This document shows, one piece after another, positions 1-8,492 of a DNA stretch of 64,000 nucleotides. Below the pieces are notes generated by a model, which was given only the letters and a program-made list of their open reading frames with translations, had not been told where the DNA came from and did no database searches. Numbering within the stretch: position 1 is the first letter of the stretch; each line of letters begins with the position of its first letter. The stretch is from IMG/VR virus record IMGVR_UViG_3300028920_000059, positions 1 through 64,000 of that record; one strand, 5' to 3'. This DNA comes from a virus. Made by a program: the position numbers and the translations under genes.

Positions 1-1
1 C

Positions 2-1225
2 GTTGGCTACAGCTCTGCCCACGACGGACTCGTTCTGGGCATCTCCTCCAAGCCGATCTATCCATACAATGGCCTGACGTTCTGGGGCGGGTATTTTATC
101 GACTCCGGTAGCGCGAACGACTTGGCCCTCAAGCGCAACGGCTCGACCATCCTGACGCTGACGGCTACCGGCATTGAGGTGCTCAAGGATTCTAATGCCG
201 ACTGTTACTTCGGGCCGGTATGGTTAGGATCAACGCAGTATAGCGACCACGCATCGGGCGGCCACATCGACCATGCCGGGACATATCCCGCATGGCGCCA
301 AACCACCGCCGGCGCCACAGTCATCAACACCGCGCCGGGGCAATACTGCTATATTTCGTCCGGTGGTACTGCGGCGTTTGGTTTCGGCGGCAGCTATGTC
401 TATTTGTACCAGACTACCGAGTTCCGCGGTGGCAGCTTTTACCCGCAAACGTCGGGAAAGACACTCGGGCAAAATTCTTATCCCTGGAGCTACGGATATT
501 TTGAGTCCGTGCGTAAATGTGTAGAGATCGACACCAGTGCAGCCGCCGATTTGGCCCTCAAGCGCAACAACACGACCATCCTGACGCTTGAAGCTGCGGG
601 CATGTCCTCGCTCGACGACACTGACGCCACCTACATTTTCGGCCGCGTCAAGATGGGCCTCACACACTCGACGTATCCCGACTACGTCTCTTGGGCGCAT
701 TATGACTGCTTCCCGGTCATTGCCAGTCATGCGGTGCGGCAGTACAGCGACGGCACCACATTTATTGGCTCCGCCGCCGGTAAGCGTATCTGGTTCCGGG
801 TCGGCGGCACCGCGGTCATCGAAGCGCTGGAAACGGCCTATACGTCGCACCAGCATTTTCACCTTGTTTCGGGCAAGCATCTGCGCTGTGTTGACGCGAA
901 TGGTCAGCTCCTCGGCAACGCTATCACCGGAGCTACGTGGGATGCCTACATTCGTTATATCGACTATTGCACGCGGATCGATTCCAAGGCCGCGGCAGAT
1001 ATTGACCTACAATACAATAGCGTCACATCTGCCAGCGTCGTTAGCGCCGGACTGAACCTGGCCAGCGGCAAGGTGTTGCAAGTCAACGGGACGCAGGTGG
1101 TCGCCGCCCGCGTCATCGACGCCGACCTGGGCAACACACCCAACACGGGCGACACAGACACCGACGACATGATTCAGGCACTCGCCGACCTCGTCATTTC
1201 GCACGGCCTCGGGGCCGTGGCATAG
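2..1225 (+). CDS. Fibre-like repeat protein (5' end outside window)
   Basis: The reading frame is open from base 2, so the gene starts before the window; 407 residues are visible. A TTG at 122 could start a shorter product but is only an internal leucine here. The unit DLALKRNxxTILTL occurs near bases 121 and 550, with a decayed copy near 1000 (DIDLQYNSVT). Each copy precedes a glycine- and aromatic-rich stretch. The C-terminus (DTDDMIQALADLVISHGL) looks like a trimerising end. I infer a virion surface or fibre protein. Its place just before the connector genes is unusual for a receptor-binding protein, so a head fibre is also possible. Function is not recognised with certainty. Confidence 0.6.
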   Translation, partial: VGYSSAHDGLVLGISSKPIYPYNGLTFWGGYFIDSGSANDLALKRNGSTILTLTATGIEVLKDSNADCYFGPVWLGSTQYSDHASGGHIDHAGTYPAWRQTTAGATVINTAPGQYCYISSGGTAAFGFGGSYVYLYQTTEFRGGSFYPQTSGKTLGQNSYPWSYGYFESVRKCVEIDTSAAADLALKRNNTTILTLEAAGMSSLDDTDATYIFGRVKMGLTHSTYPDYVSWAHYDCFPVIASHAVRQYSDGTTFIGSAAGKRIWFRVGGTAVIEALETAYTSHQHFHLVSGKHLRCVDANGQLLGNAITGATWDAYIRYIDYCTRIDSKAAADIDLQYNSVTSASVVSAGLNLASGKVLQVNGTQVVAARVIDADLGNTPNTGDTDTDDMIQALADLVISHGLGAVA

Positions 1226-1233
1226 GAGCAACC

Positions 1234-1638
1234 ATGAGCATTCCTCAATTCACAGTAACCAAGGGCGCCAAGAGCGCCACGTTTCGCGTTCAAAACATCG
1301 ACTTCCGTTCCAACGGTGCTCGGGAAGTCCCCGTGGAAGGCGGAGAGGAAGGGGAGACGGAGATGGTGGAGGGTAACCCCCGTCTCATCCTCTATCCTGA
1401 GCTGGGAATCCTGGATCCAATGGGCACGGAGATGACTTGGAATGCTGACCAATCCAATTGGCCTAAGAAGGTCAAGGAAAGCATACGGACGTTCGATGGT
1501 GATGCTGTCGAAGCCGCCAAAGCCACTCTCGGATCGGCTCTGCAAGGCAAGACCATAGAGCAGGTCCTTGTCATGATCGCTGTGCAGTGTTTCGATACTG
1601 CCAACGGAACCTCATCCACCATCAACTGGGGAGACTAA
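1234..1638 (+). CDS. Hypothetical protein, 134 aa
   Basis: Starts at ATG 1234 after GGAGCAACC, nine bases after the fibre-like gene. It is soluble, mixed alpha/beta in composition, with a glutamate- and glycine-rich stretch near residue 40 and no membrane segment or recognised motif. It is cotranscribed with head/connector genes, so a minor virion or assembly role is possible. I do not recognise the family. Confidence 0.6.
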   Translation: MSIPQFTVTKGAKSATFRVQNIDFRSNGAREVPVEGGEEGETEMVEGNPRLILYPELGILDPMGTEMTWNADQSNWPKKVKESIRTFDGDAVEAAKATLGSALQGKTIEQVLVMIAVQCFDTANGTSSTINWGD

Positions 1639-1640
1639 CC

Positions 1641-2180
1641 ATGAACCAACCGGCTGAGGCTGACATGCCGGACCTGTCGCCGGGTGCTGTGCCTGACGAA
1701 CCTGCACAACCCGTCAAGGAGGAAGGGGTGGCTAAGCCGGCTCATTATGACCTCGTGCTGAGTCGTGATGCGCTGAGCCTCCTGCTGGTGGCCTTACGCC
1801 AGCCACCGTCCACCACTAAGGACTCAAAATCTTCGGGTCGGACGAATGAGTTCAAAGGACACGACTTGATTCGGGGTGGCGCTGTAGAGCGCAATCTGGA
1901 CGACATGCTCTTTGAAGATATGAGGCCCGTTCCTGAGAAGGCTATCCATGCGGAATGCCCAAAGTGCAAACACGAATTTGAATACCTGGAACCGAAGGAC
2001 GCCAGGGATTATCAAATTCAGGTGCGCAAGTGGGAACGACAGGAACATACTTTCACCGTGACGGAGGCCCAACGGCAGTTGTGCAAGGACTCTGTCCGTC
2101 GCCTCTACAAGTCCGGCAACCTGGGAATCTCCTTCGGCGCCGGCGAGTTAGTTCAGGCCCTTGGTCTGGCGGAGGACTAA
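1641..2180 (+). CDS. Hypothetical protein with a CPKC pair, 179 aa
   Basis: The frame is open from 1587, but ATG 1641, three bases after the previous stop, is the natural start. The N-terminal 35 residues are proline- and acid-rich. A single CPKC pair with a preceding histidine lies near residue 108 and may be half of a zinc site. The C-terminal half is predicted helical, ending in a hydrophobic stretch. No family recognised; neighbours suggest a virion or assembly role. Confidence 0.6.
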   Translation: MNQPAEADMPDLSPGAVPDEPAQPVKEEGVAKPAHYDLVLSRDALSLLLVALRQPPSTTKDSKSSGRTNEFKGHDLIRGGAVERNLDDMLFEDMRPVPEKAIHAECPKCKHEFEYLEPKDARDYQIQVRKWERQEHTFTVTEAQRQLCKDSVRRLYKSGNLGISFGAGELVQALGLAED

Positions 2181-2182
2181 TC

Positions 2183-2791
2183 ATGCGTTGGCTTCTACTC
2201 CCGCTCCTGTTCCTGGCCTTCGCCGGCTGCGCCCGCAAGCAACCCGCCGCGGATGCCATCGCCGGCGCCCAGGCCATTCTCCAGGAGATTGGCAGCTCCA
2301 CCGCCAGCCACGAAACCAAGCACCGCGTCCACCTCATGACCAAGGGGGTCATCTGGAACGTGGCTGCGGCGGTGTCTACCAAGCTGGAGGACCTACCCCC
2401 ACCGGCGATGGATCCAGCGGCCATCCAGGCCGATCCCATCAAGTACATGGAGGACGCCAAGGCAACCTATGAGGAGTCAACTTCTCCTTGGTGGGGACTT
2501 GCCATGCCGGTTCTTCTGATTCTTGGAGGCGTTGCCGCGGCCTACCTATCCTTCCAATTCCCCTGGCTTGGTCCGATACTGAGCCGGGTATTGGCGCATT
2601 TTAGCGTCCAGAAGGAGCACGCTACCGCCGTCAACGCCGCTCGGGATGCTATTGCTTTGGGCGAGGACCTGAAGCCACTCATCCGACCGGAGGAGGCCAA
2701 GCCCGCTCTCGACAAGGCGCGACTTCTCCAGGAGTTCAACGAAACAAGAAATTTCATCAATACCATTCGCAGCTCAAGGAGTACATCATGA
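2183..2791 (+). CDS. Predicted membrane lipoprotein, 202 aa
   Basis: Start is ATG 2183, two bases after the previous stop; upstream codons in the same frame belong to the previous gene. The N-terminus is a lipoprotein signal: MRWLL, a hydrophobic core and a FAGC lipobox with Cys near residue 15. A second hydrophobic segment (roughly residues 100-125) is followed by a charged helical tail. The stop overlaps the start of the next gene by four bases (ATGA). Together with the holin-like gene next door it may form part of a lysis set (spanin-like), but that is inferred from position and topology only. Confidence 0.6.
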   Translation: MRWLLLPLLFLAFAGCARKQPAADAIAGAQAILQEIGSSTASHETKHRVHLMTKGVIWNVAAAVSTKLEDLPPPAMDPAAIQADPIKYMEDAKATYEESTSPWWGLAMPVLLILGGVAAAYLSFQFPWLGPILSRVLAHFSVQKEHATAVNAARDAIALGEDLKPLIRPEEAKPALDKARLLQEFNETRNFINTIRSSRSTS

Positions 2792-3213
2792 GAATTATTC
2801 GGTTCATCGTATTCGCCCTCCTTCTCTCTCTTGCGCTTCCTACTCTGGCCATAGCCAGCGAAGGGGGCGATCCAGAAGTCGCGGGAGGCACGATCCTCAC
2901 GTCTCTGTGGACCTTCCTCAATAGCCCGCTGGGCATCACCATCGTCGTGGCTGTCCTGTCGTGGATCCTGGGCAAGCTGTTCACGGCCAAGCCGGCGTGG
3001 AAAACCTACGTGGTGAAGTACGGACCTCTGTTGATGCAGGCGGTGAAGTACGCTGAGAAGGAGATCAAGGATGACAACCCCAACAAGGGTCTCGCCCGGC
3101 TTGATTCCGCTCTGAAGTACGTGCTGCTGTTGAAGCCCAAGCTGGACAAGGCGGCGGTCACGGAAGCCCTCACAGCCGTCCACGCCGAAGCTGAACGGGA
3201 CGGAAACCTGTAG
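2788..3213 (+). CDS. Holin-like membrane protein, 141 aa
   Basis: An N-terminal signal-like segment (residues 1-23, ending AIAS) and one more membrane helix around residues 45-65 are followed by a lysine-rich helical tail containing KYGPLLMQAVKYAEKEI. That layout (membrane anchor, then a VKYAE helix) resembles the LLH-type phage holins (superfamily 6). The gene overlaps the lipoprotein gene by ATGA. Function as a holin is inferred; an anchored virion protein is the alternative. Confidence 0.5.
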   Translation: MRIIRFIVFALLLSLALPTLAIASEGGDPEVAGGTILTSLWTFLNSPLGITIVVAVLSWILGKLFTAKPAWKTYVVKYGPLLMQAVKYAEKEIKDDNPNKGLARLDSALKYVLLLKPKLDKAAVTEALTAVHAEAERDGNL

Positions 3214-3222
3214 GAGACAAAC

Positions 3223-3627
3223 ATGGCCCGCACCACAGCAGCCGAAGTGGCAGGGGTGGTGGAGGTTGACTCCTCCATCTCCTTGACCCCGTTCATCACT
3301 ATTGCCAACGAGTTGGTGACGGAGCTGTGCACGGACTCCGATTACTCAACGGCGCGTCTGGTGCTCATTGAAACATGGCTTGCGGCCCACTTCTATCAGA
3401 TGAGGGACCAAGCCGTAGCCAGCGAAAAGGCCGGTTCGGTATCGGTCAACTACCAGTATCGGATCGGCCTCCAGCTCGCCCAAACCAAGCATGGTCAAAC
3501 GGTTATGATGCTAGATACGGCTGGGAACCTCGCGGCGCTTTCCAAGCGGATTGAGGATGGAGAACAGGCGGGGGTGACCTTCAGCTGGATGGGAGAGGAC
3601 TACGATACCGAGGATGAAAGCGACTAG
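3223..3627 (+). CDS. Head-tail connector (gp6/DUF4054-like), 134 aa
   Basis: A small, mostly helical protein with SLTPFITIANELV near residue 22 and a conserved LIETWLAAHFYQMRD helix near residue 50. This is the pattern of HK97 gp6-like and DUF4054-like connector proteins, which form a ring below the portal. The C-terminus is acidic. It is followed by neck, tail-completion and tail-terminator genes in the usual siphovirus order. Start ATG 3223 follows GGAGACAAAC. Confidence 0.6.
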   Translation: MARTTAAEVAGVVEVDSSISLTPFITIANELVTELCTDSDYSTARLVLIETWLAAHFYQMRDQAVASEKAGSVSVNYQYRIGLQLAQTKHGQTVMMLDTAGNLAALSKRIEDGEQAGVTFSWMGEDYDTEDESD

Positions 3628-3639
3628 AAAGGCCAAGCC

Positions 3640-3951
3640 ATGCCACCAGATCAACCGCAAACTCTTCCTCGTTGTGCTGCTCTCCGTGAGAGCTGCCAGC
3701 GGGAAATTTTCAATAAAATGGACACGCAGCACAATGAAGTGATGGGGGCGATTGTGGATCTAGAGAAAAAGGTTGCTTACGATGCGGGTCGTGGAGATGC
3801 TTTGAAGCCTAATAGTAAACCACACACCCGAACGCATAAGGACGGACATTCTCTGCTTTTCCAGATCATTGTGGCGTGGTCTTTACCAATAGCCTTTCTT
3901 CTTATCTTGGGTATTATTGCATATCTCAGGATGCAGGGGTATTTGAAGTGA
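3640..3951 (+). CDS. Small single-pass membrane protein, 103 aa
   Basis: A hydrophilic N-terminal two thirds (possible short coiled coil around NEVMGAIVDLEKKV) leads to one membrane helix near the C-terminus (residues 76-97), ending in LRMQGYLK. This tail-anchored layout resembles XhlA-type phage proteins, but I do not recognise it firmly. The stop overlaps the GTG of the next gene (GTGA). Confidence 0.5.
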   Translation: MPPDQPQTLPRCAALRESCQREIFNKMDTQHNEVMGAIVDLEKKVAYDAGRGDALKPNSKPHTRTHKDGHSLLFQIIVAWSLPIAFLLILGIIAYLRMQGYLK

Positions 3952-4310
3952 GCGCAGCCACGGACAACCTTGGGTTAGCCACTCGGGCCATGAAGCAGAA
4001 GGCCATCTATTGGGGCCTGCTGGATGTGGACGAGTATGGAAAGCCCAATCCTGCCTCACCGGTAGAGATCAGTTGCCGGTGGGAGCAGGTGTCCGTGGAG
4101 TTTGTCGAACCTAATGGCGAACGGGCTTTGAGCCGGGCGCGGTTGATTGTGGACCGGGACCTGGAGGTGAAGGGCAAGCTCAAGCTGGGCGCCTACGACG
4201 AAAAGATCCAGGAGGACCCGGACCGCAATAATGACGTGTACGAGATCCGCCAATTCAACAAGACTCCCAACTTCCGCGGCACCAAATATATTCGGGAGGT
4301 GTTCCTCTAA
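3948..4310 (+). CDS. Neck / head-closure protein candidate, 120 aa
   Basis: The frame is open from 3876, but GTG 3948 forms a GTGA overlap with the previous stop and starts where the protein becomes distinct (VSAATDNLGLATRAMKQK). The protein is beta-rich and ends in RGTKYIREVFL. It lies between the connector and the gp10-like gene, where siphoviruses carry the head-closure (stopper) protein. The role rests on gene order and size; the family is not otherwise recognised. Confidence 0.5.
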   Translation: MSAATDNLGLATRAMKQKAIYWGLLDVDEYGKPNPASPVEISCRWEQVSVEFVEPNGERALSRARLIVDRDLEVKGKLKLGAYDEKIQEDPDRNNDVYEIRQFNKTPNFRGTKYIREVFL

Positions 4311-4669
4311 TGGTTGGCATGCTAAATGTCGTTGGTGTTGCAGGAGTTCGCCGGGCTATGCGGATGAGCGCCGGGACGCGAATTGCCGTAGAACGGGGAC
4401 TAAAGCGAGCCGGGTTGTTTGTCCAGCGGGAGTCCCAGAAGATTGTTCCTGTGGACACCGGCGCCCTCAAGAACAGCGCCGGGACCTCCAGCACGGGGTT
4501 CGGTTGGAACACAACCGTTGCGGTTTTCTACACTCAGTCGTATGCCATCTATGTCCACGAGCGGACGGAGCTACGTCACAAGCCGGGCAAGCGAGCCAAG
4601 TTCTTGGAAAGCGTAGTCCGTGAACAGCGTGCCCGCATCCTGGCCATCATCGCGGGGATTGGAAAATGA
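4310..4669 (+). CDS. HK97 gp10-like tail-completion protein, 119 aa
   Basis: Contains the family hallmarks IVPVDTGALKNS near residue 44, YAIYVHER near residue 80 and HKPGKRAKFLE near residue 90, followed by a helical C-terminus. HK97 gp10-like proteins act at the head-tail joining step. It overlaps its neighbours by one base (TAATG) and four bases. Length fits the family. Confidence 0.8.
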   Translation: MVGMLNVVGVAGVRRAMRMSAGTRIAVERGLKRAGLFVQRESQKIVPVDTGALKNSAGTSSTGFGWNTTVAVFYTQSYAIYVHERTELRHKPGKRAKFLESVVREQRARILAIIAGIGK

Positions 4670-5133
4670 ACACCTCCCCTGCCAAGGTACTCCGCGAATA
4701 CTTGCTCAAGGAAGGGCTGGTCGAGGAGAACGGCCCGAATACTGATTGGGCCAGCTATGTCGGCAGCCTGCCGGACAACGCCAACCCTGCAAGCAACGCC
4801 GCTCGCATCTCTGACAACATCGTCGCCGTCATGGATACCACCCCGGTCAAGGACGGACGGCTCATGTCGGGTGTCAATATCCTGCACTACGGACTGCAGG
4901 TATTGGTACGGGCAGTGAAGCGCAGCGACGGGTATCAGAAGTGCGAAGCCATAGCTGCAGCTCTTGAGGCTGTGGATGGTGCAACTCAGGTCGTAGGCAG
5001 GTACACCTATACCTTTCACAACATCAGCCAGGTCACCGGGACGGTGTCACTAGGACAAGAAGAAGAATCCACCAAACGCCGGGAACTGTTTTCCATCAAC
5101 TTCTTGGCGACTATCCAGGAGGAAGTAACATGA
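4666..5133 (+). CDS. Tail terminator protein, 155 aa
   Basis: Matches the phage minor capsid / tail-terminator pattern: an N-terminal helix, a central beta sheet (LHYGLQVLVRAVKRSDGY), a helix with a repeated alanine face (CEAIAAALEAV), then a YTFHNIS strand and a C-terminal strand. Such proteins cap the tail tube and set its end before head joining. ATGA overlaps on both sides show translational coupling with the gp10-like and tube genes. Confidence 0.7.
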   Translation: MNTSPAKVLREYLLKEGLVEENGPNTDWASYVGSLPDNANPASNAARISDNIVAVMDTTPVKDGRLMSGVNILHYGLQVLVRAVKRSDGYQKCEAIAAALEAVDGATQVVGRYTYTFHNISQVTGTVSLGQEEESTKRRELFSINFLATIQEEVT

Positions 5134-5552
5134 GCAGAATGGACGATGGCTTTAGCACGCTGATTGAGTTCGACGAGGATTCCAGTGTGCAGATGTGGGA
5201 GAAGGAGGTCACTCCCCCGGGCGTTTCCGGTGGCGGGGCCAACGAAACTTCCACCATGCAGAACACCACTTGGCGGACCAAGTCGCCGAAGGGTCTGATC
5301 GACCTTTCCGATGCGTCCGTCACGGTGGCGTACGACCCAGCGGTGTACGATGAGATCATCGCCATGGTCAATACGAACCAGCAAATCACCATCACCTTCC
5401 CGGACAGCTCCACGCTGGTCTTCTGGGGCTGGATCGATGAGTTCACGCCGAATGCGAACGTGGAAGGTGAGCAGCCGACCGCGGAACTCACCATCATCCC
5501 GTCCAACCAGAACGGGTCGGGGGTGGAGACGGCGCCGGTTTACGCTGCGTAG
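5130..5552 (+). CDS. Major tail tube protein, 140 aa
   Basis: A beta-rich protein with the typical tube-protein flow: an early extended loop (GVSGGGANETSTMQ), a central DLSDASVTVAYDPAVYD, then ITITFPDSSTLVFWGWIDEF and a C-terminal TAELTIIPS strand. It sits between terminator and chaperone genes, the standard position. The small size and absence of a sheath gene nearby indicate a siphovirus tail. Confidence 0.75.
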   Translation: MSRMDDGFSTLIEFDEDSSVQMWEKEVTPPGVSGGGANETSTMQNTTWRTKSPKGLIDLSDASVTVAYDPAVYDEIIAMVNTNQQITITFPDSSTLVFWGWIDEFTPNANVEGEQPTAELTIIPSNQNGSGVETAPVYAA

Positions 5553-5608
5553 GCGTAAGGTTCCGGTACTAGCGGCTGAACACCAAACAACTAGGGAAGG
5601 AGTATGAC

Positions 5609-5974
5609 ATGACGGAACCACTACGGCTGAGCCTGCAACTGAAGACACTGCCGGTCATCTTGGTCGGGGAAAATGGTGAGGAACGCAACTACACCATCAC
5701 CGAGCTCACGGGTCGTGAGCGCAATAAGTACCTGACCAAGATGACCAGCAGAGTCAAGGTCGATAAGCGGGGGAACATCGCTGGCTTCAAAACCTTCGAT
5801 GGCACGCAATCGGACCTGCTCCGTATGTGCCTGAAGGATGAAGCGGGTGAGCCAATGTCCGTTGAGGACATCGAGGAAATCCCCAGCGAGGCCCAGGAGC
5901 AACTCTTCAAGGCGGCGCAGGAGCTTTCCGGTCTGAATAAGGGTCTGGACGCGGACGCGGAAAAAAACGACTGA
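5609..5974 (+). CDS. Tail assembly chaperone G, 121 aa
   Basis: Small acidic protein between the tube and tape-measure genes, the position of gpG-type chaperones that coat the tape measure during tail assembly. It has a beta-rich start (LRLSLQLKTLPVILVGENG), a TGRERNKYLTKM helix and a helical end. The 3' end carries a phased A-AAA-AAC slip site (5962-5968) just before the TGA, which can shift ribosomes into the G-T extension. Start ATG 5609 follows GGGAAGGAG. Confidence 0.75.
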   Translation: MTEPLRLSLQLKTLPVILVGENGEERNYTITELTGRERNKYLTKMTSRVKVDKRGNIAGFKTFDGTQSDLLRMCLKDEAGEPMSVEDIEEIPSEAQEQLFKAAQELSGLNKGLDADAEKND

Positions 5975-6423
5975 GGGGTGAGGAGCTGCTATGGTATCGG
6001 GTAGCGTCTCACCTCGGCCGCACCGTCCAGGAGGCCCAAGACACCATCACGTCCACCGAGTTCCTCGATTGGATTTGGTACTTGGATTGGCTGGACACCG
6101 AAGCGTTCGACCGGAAGGACTATTACTTGGCGCAAATCGCGGCGAGCGTAGAGCGGACTTTTGCCAAGAAGGGCTCCCGTATTTCCATCGAAAAGAAGCT
6201 GCTCAAGTTCACCCACAGGAAACAGCGGTTGGAGCCTGCCGACGCTATACAGGTAAGCAAGAACCACTGGTTCGCTGTTACGGGGGTCAGCCGAAGCAAG
6301 ACAAAGCCCCAGGTTCGTCGCAAACCGCCACCCGTATCCCGCAAGGGGAAGAAGAAAAAGTCCCGGCGTGGGCCACCTGTGCACGCTACAGGGGCGAATA
6401 AGCGTAGAGGCGCGGAGGAGTAG
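5968..6423 (+). CDS. Tail chaperone T domain, made as G-T fusion by -1 frameshift
   Basis: This frame is -1 relative to the G gene and reads KKRLRGEELLWYRVASHL, then RTVQEAQDTITSTEFLDW and a ...LDWLDTEAFDRKDYYLAQIA stretch, the classic second tail-chaperone domain. No well-placed start precedes the conserved part: the first ATG (6082) lies inside the conserved sequence. The slip heptamer A-AAA-AAC at 5962-5968 is in the correct phase. The full G-T product (5609 to 6423 with the shift) would be about 271 residues. The C-terminal 50 residues are very lysine- and arginine-rich, unlike a typical T domain. Confidence 0.75.
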   Translation, partial: RLRGEELLWYRVASHLGRTVQEAQDTITSTEFLDWIWYLDWLDTEAFDRKDYYLAQIAASVERTFAKKGSRISIEKKLLKFTHRKQRLEPADAIQVSKNHWFAVTGVSRSKTKPQVRRKPPPVSRKGKKKKSRRGPPVHATGANKRRGAEE

Positions 6424-6425
6424 CC

Positions 6426-8486
6426 ATGTTTTCGGAAAGCCTGGGCCATTTGGTGGTCTATCTCAATGCGAACACCCTGCAGTACCGGGCGGCGCTGACG
6501 GCCGCCCAGCAGTTCACCGCCCAGGTTGCCACCCAGATCACGCTCCTGGGCCGGCGCATGTTTATGTCCCTCACTCTCCCCATCGCCCTCATTGGCGGTA
6601 TGGCCATCAAGGCCTTCGCTAAATTCGATGATGCCATGAACCAGTCCTTGGCGATCATGGGGAAGGTGCCGCCAAAAATTAGAGCGGAGATGGAACAAAC
6701 CGCAAAGGACATTGCGAGTAAATCGATCACTGCCCCGGAGAAACTGGCTGAAAGTTACTTCTTCCTGGCAAGTGCCGGCATGTCGGCCCAGCAATCCATG
6801 AAGGCCCTCCCGGTGGTGGAGAAATTTGCTGTGGCCGGCATGTTCGACATGCAAAATGCGGTGACCCTTCTCAACGACTCCATGTCGGCTCTTGGCATGA
6901 AAACCGAGGACGCTACTCAGAACATGATCCGTATGCGGGAGGTGGGCGATGTATTGGTGAAGGCCAATACCCTGGCGAATGCAACGGTGGAGCAGTTCGC
7001 TACCTCGCTGACCTCTAAGGCTGGCGCTGCGATGAAGGCATATAACATCAGCCTTCGTGAAGGCGTTGCGGTCCTGGCAGCCTACGCCGACAAGGGCATC
7101 AAGGCCGAGCTTGCCGGCAACATGATGGGCCGGATGCTGCGTCTGACCATCAAGGCAATCGTAGAGAACGAAAGTGCCTGGAAGAAGTTCAACATCCGTA
7201 CCCAAGACGCCGAAGGTAATCTCCCACCCCTTGCGGATCTTATTGAAGATATCACTGCGGCTTTGGAGGGTATGGGGGCAGTACAGAAGGCGGCGGCCCT
7301 TGAGATGTTGGGCTTCAAGGCTCGGTCGCAGCAAACTATCCTCCCCCTGCTCGGAGCATCCAACGCCATTCGGGATTACTACAAGGAGCTGGAAAAGGCC
7401 AACGGCATCACCAAGGAAGTCGCTGAGAAGCAACTTATGTCGTTCATTTCGCAGATGAAGATTCTGTGGAACAACATCAAGCTCATGGGGATTGAAATTG
7501 GTGCTGTCCTGGCCCCGGCCCTCGTTGAAATGGCGACTTACATCAAGGGACTTACCCAATGGTTCCGCGGCTTGAGTGATACCACCAAGGCTTGGATTGT
7601 CGGCGGCGCGATATTTGTCGCTATGATCGGTCTTGCCTTGTTGGTGGTTGGTTCGCTGGCCACTGCCATCTCCAGCTTGATCGGTCTCCTCGCCACGGTC
7701 GGCATTGTGGGTCTGGCGTTTGCCGCGGCCCTCGTAGTGGTTGCTACGGCAATTCTCTTTGTCGTTGACGCTTTTTCGGCCGGTGAGCTTGGGCTTATTG
7801 AGTTGGTACGGTCCTTCCGTCTCTTTGGAATAAAGGTCGGGACAATTATTGACATGGTGTCCTCCGACATTGTACGGACCTGGGATTGGATGTACTTCAG
7901 TATGCTGGAAGGCTTTGAAGTAGTCTACAAGGGGCTGCGTAAGGGCTTCCACGATATATATACAGAGGTTCTCAATCTTGTGCAGGGCGTTGCCAGTATT
8001 CTGGACAATGTACTCGGTACAGGTTTGGCGGTGAAGGTAGATAGCCTGATTGCCAATGAGGAAAAGGCATACGCTGCCAGCGTGGGGGATTCTATTGGTA
8101 AGCTCAAGGAGCTTCGCGAGGAGCGGAAGAAAAATGACAATTACTGGTCGGCGGCCCAGGCACAACTCATCAAGGACGACGTCAAGGAGAAAACCTTGGC
8201 GGAGGAAACAGCCGCCCAACGCAAGAAGGACATTGAGGGGCAAATCAACCTCATGAGGAAAAAGATGGAGCTGGCCAAAGCGGGGGGCATGGATTCCAGC
8301 GGCCTCGGACTCTCCACTACGTCGGAAAAGGAATTCAAGACCATGTCCCTGCGACGGTTCAGCTTGGCTTCCGTGGAATCCGGCTCCCACCAAACGCAAG
8401 AGGTCCGTGACGAAGGGGTCATTGCGAAGCTGGATGAACTCATCTCCAAAATGCACCCACTCGCTCAGAAAGCAATCCTGGGGTAA
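6426..8486 (+). CDS. Tail tape measure protein (TP901 type), 686 aa
   Basis: Residues about 60-330 match the TP901 tape-measure core: repeated helical blocks such as FAKFDDAMNQSLAIMGKV, APEKLAESYFFLASAGMS, LLNDSMSALGMKTEDA and ATVEQFATSLTSKAGAAM. Hydrophobic segments at roughly 390-455 could insert in the host membrane during DNA entry, and the rest is helical. At 686 residues it is short for a long-tailed phage and predicts a tail of roughly 100 nm (general rule of about 0.15 nm per residue). Start ATG 6426 follows GGAGGAG. Confidence 0.9.
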   Translation: MFSESLGHLVVYLNANTLQYRAALTAAQQFTAQVATQITLLGRRMFMSLTLPIALIGGMAIKAFAKFDDAMNQSLAIMGKVPPKIRAEMEQTAKDIASKSITAPEKLAESYFFLASAGMSAQQSMKALPVVEKFAVAGMFDMQNAVTLLNDSMSALGMKTEDATQNMIRMREVGDVLVKANTLANATVEQFATSLTSKAGAAMKAYNISLREGVAVLAAYADKGIKAELAGNMMGRMLRLTIKAIVENESAWKKFNIRTQDAEGNLPPLADLIEDITAALEGMGAVQKAAALEMLGFKARSQQTILPLLGASNAIRDYYKELEKANGITKEVAEKQLMSFISQMKILWNNIKLMGIEIGAVLAPALVEMATYIKGLTQWFRGLSDTTKAWIVGGAIFVAMIGLALLVVGSLATAISSLIGLLATVGIVGLAFAAALVVVATAILFVVDAFSAGELGLIELVRSFRLFGIKVGTIIDMVSSDIVRTWDWMYFSMLEGFEVVYKGLRKGFHDIYTEVLNLVQGVASILDNVLGTGLAVKVDSLIANEEKAYAASVGDSIGKLKELREERKKNDNYWSAAQAQLIKDDVKEKTLAEETAAQRKKDIEGQINLMRKKMELAKAGGMDSSGLGLSTTSEKEFKTMSLRRFSLASVESGSHQTQEVRDEGVIAKLDELISKMHPLAQKAILG

Positions 8487-8492
8487 AGCACC

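Noticed and set aside
2030-2182. Start of the lipoprotein ORF at 2030
   Set aside because: It would overlap the previous gene by 150 bases and would remove the lipoprotein signal from the N-terminus. ATG 2183 is used.
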